Below the pieces are notes generated by a model. It was given only the letters and a program-made list of their open reading frames with translations, searched no databases and was not told the DNA's origin. The position numbers and the translations under genes were made by a program. From assembly GCA_937942405.1 (NCBI GenBank), contig CALDEN010000289.1, positions 1 through 8,285 of the forward strand: 8,285 bases of DNA, given 5' to 3'. The DNA comes from an uncultured Saprospiraceae bacterium (GTDB lineage: Bacteria; Bacteroidota; Bacteroidia; Chitinophagales; Saprospiraceae). Shown here one piece after another: positions 6,101-8,285 of the stretch (within the stretch, counting starts at the first letter, position 1; each line of letters opens with the position of its first letter).

Positions 6101-7875
6101 AAATTTAATGGAGCATTTATAGAACTTAAAAGCGTATGTATATAATCCGGTCCTACAGATATATCTAAACGATAATCCCCTGGCACTATATTATTAAAGT
6201 TATAATTCCCACTTTCTGTAACTTGAGAATCGATTAGATTTCCGTTAAGATCTAATAGCTTAACAACTATATTTTCTAGACCATTATCTCCGGAACCAAA
6301 TTGTCCATCACGGTTTTGATCTAACCATATGAAATCTCCGATTCGAGCTTTGCGATACATCCCTAAGTCAAACACCATATTCTGACTTAAACCAAATACA
6401 TCTAAATTCCCAAACAAATTAAAGTCACTATCAAAAGCATCGTTACCCACATCTTGTGGTGATACAAATGTTTTTCCAGGAAGATTTACCGAAATGGTAT
6501 AATCACCTTGTAATAGGTCTTCAAACTGATATGTACCTTGGTTATCTGTATTGGTCGAGGCTACCACATTATTCATTGCATCGATCAAGTATATCTGTAT
6601 CCCATTTACTAATGGCTCTCCTACTGCTCTTACTCCATCAGCATCAAGATCTTCCCATAGGGTTCCAGTGATCTCATAAAGTGGAACTACTCCTATATCT
6701 AGATTGGTAATATCTTGTGCCGGCAATACCATAAAGAGATCCGAGGTACCTGTACCCAATATTCCAGATATATCGGAATCTATGTCATCCGAACTTACAT
6801 CCGCTGGAGAGAAGACATACCCATCGGGCAATCCCACTTGTATATAGTACTCGTCTGTAGGGATATCCAAAAACTGATAAAATCCGTTTTCGTCGGATAC
6901 CGTCTGAGCGACCAAATTTGCCAATGGGTCAAACAAGGATATTGAAACTCCCCCTAGAGGCATCTCATCCATATCCTGTATTCCATTTCCATTGACATCT
7001 TGCCATACATAATCGCCTATGTCGGCTGATCTACAATCCTTCATTCTAAACAATGCACAACACGGCTCCATCCCACTTCCTTGTGGAGTAGCACATAACT
7101 CAAATAACCCTGGTTGCGGAACAATCGGGCTAATGACAATTACGTCTTCATTATCAGTATCTGAAATCACCTCAAAGTCCGTAGGAATCTGCCAGTCATA
7201 ACTTGTATTAGAAGGACTGTTCTGAATAGACCCTATGATACAAGCATGTTCTATACAAATTGTATAAGGCGGTGTATATTTTACTTGAATAGTAATTTTA
7301 TCCAATTGTGCAGAGATGGATTCTGATCCATTATTTTCAATACTCAAATTCAAACCAAAATCTGGACTATTAAGAAGCTCTGCCGTTAAATTTAATTCCC
7401 AGTTATACCAACTAGAACCATATCTCCATTCTCCATCTTCTGTAGGCCATGAAGTTCCAGCAAATACGATATTTGCCAAATCTCTACCTATGGGCTCTGG
7501 ATTAACCAACTGGACTCTGACATCTGTAGGCTTAGCCACATCACTTTTTCCCTTGAGGATTAAACTTAATCCATGTATTTCTGATCCTTCAGGAATATTT
7601 AATCTAAAGTCCGATAACTGCAGTGTTTCCGAGACCTCTTGAGGAGCTAAGTCTAGGTTTATATAATTTCGATCTTGAAGGATTCCGTTTTCTAATGATG
7701 TCCAAGAGCTCAGACCCTTGTCAGTCTGTGCCATATTTCTATAGGCTCTTTCTTTAATCTCAGTATTCGTATGTTCAGGAAATATGATGGTGCAATCCTG
7801 AGCATCAGCCCAGTGGATAGACAATAATCCGAATAATAGAACAAGTACTTTATTGAAGCCAATAGATGGACCCAT
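142..7875 (-). CDS. Giant T9SS-secreted surface protein with 19 SdrD-B-like modules (2577 aa)
   Basis: One uninterrupted frame runs from ATG at 7873-7875 to TAA at 142-144. The start is favoured because it opens directly into a signal peptide (hydrophobic core VLVLLFGLL, cleavage likely after A-D-A at residue 25). Order of parts: head domain 26-203; Cys-rich PKD/Ig-like domain 204-281; 19 modules of about 108-125 residues from 284 to 2488; short linker; T9SS type A-like sorting domain 2499-2577. Most modules open with [IV]GD-x-x-W or ISG-x-x-W, followed by an Asp/Asn-rich D-x-N-x-[ND]-G-x-x-x loop, then a Y-x-F-x-x-x-x-P-G-x-Y core and often a DSD motif. These are hallmarks of the calcium-binding SdrD B-domain / Cna-B fold. 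The protein is rich in Asp and poor in Cys, as expected of an extracellular stalk. The likely role is a surface rod carrying an N-terminal head, perhaps an adhesin; that function is inferred. No frameshift or internal stop is present. Confidence 0.95.
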   Translation of the reverse strand: MGPSIGFNKVLVLLFGLLSIHWADAQDCTIIFPEHTNTEIKERAYRNMAQTDKGLSSWTSLENGILQDRNYINLDLAPQEVSETLQLSDFRLNIPEGSEIHGLSLILKGKSDVAKPTDVRVQLVNPEPIGRDLANIVFAGTSWPTEDGEWRYGSSWYNWELNLTAELLNSPDFGLNLSIENNGSESISAQLDKITIQVKYTPPYTICIEHACIIGSIQNSPSNTSYDWQIPTDFEVISDTDNEDVIVISPIVPQPGLFELCATPQGSGMEPCCALFRMKDCRSADIGDYVWQDVNGNGIQDMDEMPLGGVSISLFDPLANLVAQTVSDENGFYQFLDIPTDEYYIQVGLPDGYVFSPADVSSDDIDSDISGILGTGTSDLFMVLPAQDITNLDIGVVPLYEITGTLWEDLDADGVRAVGEPLVNGIQIYLIDAMNNVVASTNTDNQGTYQFEDLLQGDYTISVNLPGKTFVSPQDVGNDAFDSDFNLFGNLDVFGLSQNMVFDLGMYRKARIGDFIWLDQNRDGQFGSGDNGLENIVVKLLDLNGNLIDSQVTESGNYNFNNIVPGDYRLDISVGPDYIHTLLSSINAPLNFNGSTYTTTVTLISGEMNLDLDFGFQYAPSSISGYAWLDNNGDGFSAGESNISDVEVDLFMASGQFIASTVTDSDGEYIFDTLNPGSYYVVFTQPSGLVTTVLNGDSTVENDIVDGATDLIWLQANTNITDINAGYFAYSTIGDYIWLDTNRNGLQDIDESGIPNLSLRLIDLNTNLFFFGSTDADGYYSFSFLSPGNYSLSISDTDDIQATIADAGNGSNDSRPINEYTGDDASEVIVINSGTTIDNLDFGYQNKPSSISGYTWIDLNADGVDNSEEKLAGVDVSLWTLGGAFVSTTTTGTDGTYSFNDLNPGAYYLTFTAEQDYQYTSFGLDSDVDQVIATGSTTQINIAADQDINGIDAGFYKYASVGDYIWIDADKNGIQDATEDILTEVTVTLINETTGASSATITDLNGRYLFTDLVPGSYSLQVAKTATLVPTQVDAGNGFNDSRALTDAGNVYASEVFELVSDLDDRSRDFGFQYMPSSISGFTWVDLNADGNFDNAEPFKEGTPVILNDGLGNFIASAVTDADGYYVFNDLLPGDYYVLFGQGAFQYSPSSADNSIVNSQFGSTDLIMLSADQNLLDINGAFYQFASVGDYVWIDTDNDGIQDVGEEGLSQVTVILQDLTTNIPITQITDQEGAYLFKDVLPGNYRISIGKNALYAPTTSDSGNGTDDSRDLIDSGSVYAGSAFNLISNQNERNQDYGFKFLSSSISGITWFDYNADGSFDSGEPIKTGTVVNLLDANNVSVATTTTDNDGNYLFDDLVPGEYYVSFGLEPNLLFSPVGPDNAVTGILGIGSTAKIILAPDQNLTNISAGYFAYSSIGDYLWLDSNADGIQDNTESGIANVMVSLFDDNATLVDQVTTDDDGQYTFVNLLPADYYLVFNYASNLNSTNANAGNGQNDSDIIDVFGPGSTGIFSLGFMQDITDIDGGVINVEGSISGEVFIDGDANGINEMMDMPYPSVGIELYSSLGVLIAQTSTAMDGSYNFSQVMPGNYYVQFIVPSGFVITAADQGVSNMIDSDVTGTNGIGTTETFNLPVMGAIEDIDMGIYQYATIGDMVWIDVDDNAVFSNSEDGLENVVISLINQNGSVIDMKTTGADGLYCFTDVVPGVYQVKFEMPPNYSFVTPDVGTNESIDSDANNASGNLGFTNPFMVASGVSMKDIDAGVVFSGLGVISGLAWEDLNGDGIQQDLEPLEEGVIVELYNEQNLLLNSVITAADGFYQFTSVPLGNVYLVFNADVDEIITTADAGMDDLIDSDVTGSVVDHSTDLIAITANATIQNVNVGIYRYASIGDRVWLDANENGLLDMGEEGVNGVNIELFDMNGTLISTTMSMSVNGVDGSYLFSNIIPGDYRVSFSLGGNLVFTQAFVGNDPTIDSDVVANGTAIGTTPALSIGSAEINNNIDAGVTELGDLNLSGFAFTDEKGNGVKDISDTYENGITVNLYTDAAVLIDTKVTATDVNGNPGFYSFDNVPMGVYYLEFVLPNDAEATDPDQGTNDGLDSDVTGANGPGTTDLIDLASASSTNQICAGFFYRGYIGNFIWNDVIPNGIQDPSELGLTDIMVSLFDESGNGVDATFSGYDINGNPGFYTFFNLKPGNYYVTFNNSPGIAFVDADQGSNDDLDSDVTNAFGFGTTDLICVTSGAMIENVDAGMQLETAEVGDYVWTDLNGNGVQNAGEPGLEGVRVDLYDEFDNYIRTEFSNAQGEYLFEDVQPGNYYLVFVAPSQYTVSEAYQGGDDTNDSDVMEVIAPGATNIFNLSPGEADMDIDAGFYIPSRIGDFVWDDLNKNGIQDAGEPGMENIEVDLRIGTSFILQSTVTDANGFYQFDGLKQGTYAVIFSNLPSGYVFSPMDATANDMLDSDANPSNGETSLIVLSHGVDFMELDAGVYKNNFSDFDRFEMRSWPQPTQRYVTHEIVSPFETPVKWTISTMNGQIVAYGTPDDIIEGKNEFTIDLKDIPAGKYVIRYDFRGFYKTQSLVKF
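145..381 (-). other. T9SS type A-like C-terminal sorting domain (residues 2499-2577)
   Basis: The last 79 residues switch from Asp-rich stalk to a compact beta fold: 'SWPQPTQRYVTHEIV', then 'VKWTISTMNGQIVAYG', then 'GKNEFTIDLKDIPAGKYVIR', then 'YKTQSLVKF'. This follows the Por secretion-system C-terminal pattern: a 'P-x-P-x-x-x-x-(L/V/Y)' opening, a strand-D/N-G-x-x-V turn, 'N-x-x-x-(I/L)DL-x-x-(I/L)PAG-x-Y-x-(I/L)-(R/K)' and a terminal '(K/S)-L-V-K'. In known T9SS cargo this domain directs outer-membrane translocation and is usually cleaved, with the cargo attached to A-LPS. The opening PQP replaces the commoner PNP. T9SS genes themselves are not in the window. Confidence 0.87.
156..186. terminator. 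Candidate terminator dyad inside the 3' end of the giant gene
   Basis: GACTTT (156-161) pairs with AAAGTC (181-186). Between them GGGTTTTATAAAATCC (162-177) is itself a near-perfect 16-base palindrome (one G-T mismatch that could be a wobble pair), leaving TCT (178-180) as a bulge. It begins 11 bases after the bacilliredoxin stop, where a terminator for that gene would be expected. It also encodes residues near the end of the sorting domain on the other strand. There is no strong T run after it on either strand, so termination efficiency is uncertain. The dyad itself is directly seen; the terminator role is inferred. Confidence 0.45.
412..1113 (-). repeat. Modules 18-19 (A-A), membrane-proximal end of the stalk
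   Basis: Both open with VGD/IGD-(Y/F)-VW and have clean loops, 'DLNGNGVQNAGEPGLEG' and 'DLNKNGIQDAGEPGMEN', that are closer to the textbook SdrD B-domain than the mid-array loops. Together with module 17 they form three class A modules in a row, ending the strict A-B alternation. Module 19 ends DAGVYKNN, followed by a short linker ('FSDFDRFEMRSW') to the sorting domain. Its 'LPSGYVFSPMDA' segment closely echoes 'LPDGYVFSPADV' of module 1. Confidence 0.85.
1114..1845 (-). repeat. Modules 16-17 (B-A) sharing an 'NGNPGFY' insertion
   Basis: Both modules carry D-(V/I)-NGNPGFY-(S/T)-F where the others have D-x-D/N-G-x-Y-x-F, and both continue with D-x-DQG-(T/S)-ND-x-LDSDVT and a G-x-GTTDLI segment. 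Module 16 opens as class B (LSGFAFTDEKGNG) and module 17 as class A (IGNFIWNDVIPNG), so the pair shares bodies across classes. Each has one cysteine (C2125, C2236). The loops are atypical: module 16 has E-K-G-N-G with S-D at the end, and module 17 has V-I-P-N-G. Confidence 0.82.
1846..3633 (-). repeat. Modules 11-15, alternating but less regular
   Basis: Lengths are 118, 116, 121, 116 and 125 residues, so the A/B length difference of modules 5-10 fades here. Module 11 has GNGQNDSD, intermediate between the DSR form of modules 5, 7 and 9 and the DSD form of later ones. Modules 12-15 carry 'IDSD'. Module 12 has a weak loop, 'DGDANGINEMMD'. Module 13 has 'DVDDNAVFSNSE', with Ala in place of the loop Gly, and a lone cysteine (C1699) before its F-T-D turn. 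Module 14 replaces P-G-x-Y with 'PLGNVYLVF'. Module 15 has a few extra residues (M-S-M-S-V-N-G-V) before its D-G-S-Y-L-F strand. Confidence 0.82.
3634..5685 (-). repeat. Modules 5-10, three near-equal A-B superunits
   Basis: A modules 5, 7 and 9 are each 119 residues; B modules 6, 8 and 10 are 109, 108 and 110. The three superunits are therefore 228, 227 and 229 residues. The A members share '(D/S)(A/S)GNGxx-DSR' in place of DSD, followed by a Tyr/Ala segment (YASEV, YAGSA), and they end in a D-(F/Y)-G-(F/Y) strand before an S-S-ISG start. The B members share 'SISGxTWxDxNADG' and end with '(D/N)I-x-(A/G)(G/A)(F/Y)(Y/F)'. This is the most regular part of the array and is best explained by duplication of a two-module unit. 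Codons for shared motifs differ (for example L-N-A-D-G is written with different synonyms in modules 6 and 8). Confidence 0.85.
5686..6348 (-). repeat. Modules 3-4 (A-B), divergent C-terminal halves
   Basis: Module 3 (510-621) starts RIGDFIWLDQNRDG but its second half ('HTLLSSINAPLNFNGSTYTT') has lost the DSD motif entirely. It still closes with DFGFQYAPSS, the linker also seen before the B modules 6 and 8. Module 4 (622-730) is a B module (SISGYAWLDNNGDG). In place of DSD it has 'NGDSTVENDIVDG', a variant related to those in modules 8 and 10. Loop position nine in module 3 holds G-D rather than the usual D-x-x-E, so calcium binding there is uncertain. Confidence 0.8.
6349..7026 (-). repeat. 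Modules 1-2 (A-B), base of the head
   Basis: Module 1 (residues 284-400) has a textbook calcium loop, 'DVNGNGIQDMDE', and a complete 'DDIDSD' motif. It lacks the usual P-G-x-Y turn, having 'IPTDEYYIQV'. Module 2 (401-509) opens with ITG-x-L-W, has the loop 'DLDADGVRAVGE' and 'DAFDSD', but ends in 'NMVFDLGMY' after a shortened segment. The junction with the preceding Cys-rich domain is only two or three residues (C281 then R-S), so head and stalk are tightly coupled. Confidence 0.85.
7033..7266 (-). other. Cysteine-rich PKD/Ig-like domain (residues 204-281)
   Basis: Six cysteines (C207, C212, C261, C272, C273, C281) fall in this 78-residue stretch, against only three in the roughly 2200-residue stalk that follows. 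The core 'SYDWQIPTDFEVIS', then 'DVIVISP', then 'PGLFELCAT' resembles the PKD-like domains of Bacteroidota surface proteins (W-x-(I/V)-P-x-x-(F/W)-x-I and a later G-x-(Y/F)-x-(L/V)-C-V strand). The even cysteine number suggests up to three disulfides that would lock the junction between head and stalk. The fold call is moderately supported; the disulfide pairing is inferred. Confidence 0.6.
7267..7800 (-). other. N-terminal head domain, beta-sandwich-like (residues 26-203)
   Basis: This region has no SdrD-type motif. It shows alternating hydrophobic strands: YINLDLAPQE, then 'TLQLSDFRLNIPEGSEIHGL', 'DVRVQLVNPEPIG', a Trp-rich segment (W143, W150, W156, W159), 'SPDFGLNLSIENN', and a closing 'AQLDKITIQVKY' strand. 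The pattern 'dF-x-I-P-x-G-x-x-I-x-G-(6-8 residue strand)... W... DFG-x-x-L... a-x-(I/L)D-x-I-x-(I/V)-x-Y' recalls a jelly-roll-like module found at the N-terminus of some Bacteroidota and phage-related surface proteins. I cannot name a family with certainty. As the distal end of a C-terminally anchored protein it is the best candidate for a ligand-binding tip, but no binding residues can be assigned. Confidence 0.6.
7801..7875 (-). other. Sec signal peptide (residues 1-25)
   Basis: The first 25 residues have a short n-region with one Lys (K9), a hydrophobic stretch VLVLLFGLLSI and a polar c-region ending A-D-A before Gln26. The AxA-type site fits signal peptidase I. There is no lipobox cysteine at +1, so this is not a lipoprotein. 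T9SS cargo needs Sec export first, which agrees with the C-terminal sorting domain. Confidence 0.9.
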
Positions 7876-8066
7876 AGTGTATAAATCTTAGTTGAAAAAA
7901 TCAATTAGATCTATGATCACTTACTCAGGATAGGTAAAGATACATATAAATATTTTTAATATATATAATTTTCTTTACAATTAATATCCTTGTGTAAACA
8001 GTTGCTTTGATGTATGTATAGAACATTAAGAATGTCAATGTCCTTTTTTAGCTACGGTGTATAGGA
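7876..8066 (-). other. AT-rich intergenic leader of the giant gene
   Basis: This 191-base gap lies between the stop of the barrel gene and the ATG of the giant gene. It contains no supportable ORF, tRNA or riboswitch. It is strongly AT-rich around 7943-7990, including TATATATA and AAATATTT runs that could act as an upstream-activating or easily melted element. No Shine-Dalgarno sequence precedes the ATG (AAGATTTATACACT), as is common in Bacteroidota. Two adjacent palindromes, TAGATCTA (7906-7913) and TGATCA (7914-7919), lie 31-46 bases before the start codon. A short hairpin, ACATT-AAG-AATGT (8023-8035), lies just after the barrel gene and is too weak to call a terminator. Confidence 0.6.
7935..7942 (-). 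promoter_or_regulatory. Possible Bacteroidota -7 element for the giant gene
   Basis: On the minus strand this reads TATCTTTA, which matches the Bacteroidota -7 consensus TAnnTTTG except for the last base. It would put transcription start about 50-55 bases before the ATG, with the adjacent palindromes inside the 5' UTR. No TTG or TTTG lies at the expected 17-23 base distance upstream; that position is a plain AT run. This is a weak candidate only. Confidence 0.2.
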
Positions 8067-8285
8067 TTAAAAATATTGGCCTAAGCCCATTACTAAGCCC
8101 CTCTGACTCTTATTGAATACATCGATCCCGTAATCCACTCTCAGAGTAGCCCCGAATACTCTCTGATAAATCAATCTAAATCCTACACCTACAAACTGCC
8201 TAAACTGCTCTCGTTCAAAGAGTTGCTTCAAGTCTCCACCAGGATTCCGCCAAGTTCCTGAATCAGAAAAAACAACAAACTGAGA
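8067..8285 (-). CDS. BamA/TamA (Omp85) family outer-membrane protein, C-terminal fragment
   Basis: The frame is open from the window edge (8285) to TAA at 8067-8069 and gives 72 residues. Visible segments include SQFVVFSDSGTW, the hydrophobic strand FVGVGFRLIYQ, the next strand GATLRVDYGIDV and the terminal strand RGLVMGLGQYF ending in Phe. This is the last part of an Omp85-type 16-strand barrel: 'VG-x-G-x-R-(6-9)-V-F-G-x-x-LR-x-DYG' followed by a final beta-signal with C-terminal Phe. In Bacteroidota this pattern occurs in BamA-like and TamA-like proteins and in a large set of uncharacterised surface-antigen barrels, and the POTRA region needed to separate them is outside the window. It lies upstream of, and points the same way as, the giant gene, 191 bases away, which leaves room for a separate promoter. 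Confidence 0.85.
   Translation of the reverse strand, partial: SQFVVFSDSGTWRNPGGDLKQLFEREQFRQFVGVGFRLIYQRVFGATLRVDYGIDVFNKSQRGLVMGLGQYF

Larger units (their letters stand above)
412..7026 (-). repeat. Array of 19 SdrD-B/Cna-B-like modules in the giant protein
   Basis: Module starts (residue): 1-284, 2-401, 3-510, 4-622, 5-731, 6-850, 7-959, 8-1078, 9-1186, 10-1305, 11-1415, 12-1533, 13-1649, 14-1770, 15-1886, 16-2011, 17-2132, 18-2255, 19-2372, ending near 2488. Boundaries were set at the residue before the [IV]GD or ISG opening and are good to within a few residues. Odd modules 1-17 and module 18 open with IGD/VGD-type motifs (class A; module 17 has IGN). Even modules 2-16 open with ISG, ITG or LSG (class B). 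Class A typically ends in a 'D-x-D-(F/A)-G' strand. Repetition is at protein level: the DNA of matching segments differs at many synonymous positions, so the duplications are not recent. Confidence 0.9.

Noticed and set aside
412..7026. Possible CRISPR or DNA-level tandem repeat array
   Set aside because: Periodicity is at the protein level only, with units of about 330-375 bases and diverged codons. There are no short identical direct repeats with spacers.
412..7026. Staphylococcal-type Sdr adhesin with LPXTG cell-wall anchoring
   Set aside because: There is no LPXTG motif, terminal hydrophobic helix or Ser-Asp dipeptide region. The C-terminus is a T9SS sorting domain and a neighbour encodes an Omp85 barrel, so the host is Gram-negative.
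1793..7642. Several plus-strand open frames of 60-108 codons (for example 1793-2032, 2444-2725, 3094-3336, 6456-6671, 7316-7642)
   Set aside because: All lie antisense to the giant gene, whose frame is intact and has clear domain structure throughout. Their products are low-complexity (Ser/Pro- or Ile/Tyr-rich) with no motif, as expected from antisense reading of a repetitive Asp/Thr/Ser-rich gene.
142..7875. Possibility that the giant gene is several genes fused by assembly error or carries a frameshift
   Set aside because: The frame is continuous with consistent module boundaries, one signal peptide at the start and one sorting domain at the end, and no abrupt change in composition.
7710..7904. 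A 64-codon minus-strand frame overlapping the start of the giant gene
   Set aside because: It is out of frame with a well-formed signal peptide and head domain and shows no coherent domain or signal; it is an overlapping-frame shadow.
8023..8035. Small hairpin ACATT-AAG-AATGT after the barrel gene as a rho-independent terminator
   Set aside because: The stem is only five AT-rich pairs with a 3-base loop and is not followed by a T run on the minus strand.
7876..8066. Small RNA, tRNA or riboswitch in the intergenic leader
   Set aside because: No cloverleaf, no conserved riboswitch core and no strong extended pairing could be found by eye in this short AT-rich stretch.

Overview
The window looks like Bacteroidota DNA, probably Flavobacteriia or a Saprospiria-like lineage. 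The reasons are a secreted giant protein with a type IX secretion (T9SS) C-terminal sorting domain, moderately AT-rich sequence, no clear Shine-Dalgarno site, and a bacilliredoxin of the BrxA/BrxB (YphP/YqiW) type. The exact lineage cannot be fixed by eye.

Layout: (1) 2-145, plus strand, is the C-terminal end of a bacilliredoxin gene. (2) 142-7875, minus strand, is one intact 2577-residue gene that fills about 93% of the window. (3) 7876-8066 is an AT-rich intergenic leader for the giant gene. (4) 8067-8285, minus strand, is the C-terminal end of a BamA/TamA (Omp85) outer-membrane beta-barrel gene. The bacilliredoxin and the giant gene converge and share one TTAA as both stop codons. The giant gene and the barrel gene point the same way, about 190 bases apart.

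The giant protein reads as a cell-surface stalk. It has a signal peptide (1-25), an N-terminal beta-sandwich-like head (about 26-203), a cysteine-rich PKD/Ig-like domain (about 204-281), 19 consecutive SdrD-B/Cna-B-like modules (about 284-2488) and a T9SS sorting domain (about 2499-2577). The modules are not a simple tandem array. Modules 1 to 17 alternate strictly between an 'IGD-x-x-W' class (A) and an 'ISG-x-x-W' class (B). The A-B period is almost constant (228, 227, 229 residues) in modules 5-10, and the alternation breaks at the C-terminal end (A-A-A).

Inferred model: the Sec system exports the protein to the periplasm, T9SS takes it across the outer membrane, and the C-terminal domain is processed and anchors it, leaving the N-terminal head at the tip of a calcium-stiffened rod. 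An adhesive or gliding-related role is plausible but nothing in the window proves it. The two partial neighbours are housekeeping-type genes and show no evident functional link to the stalk.
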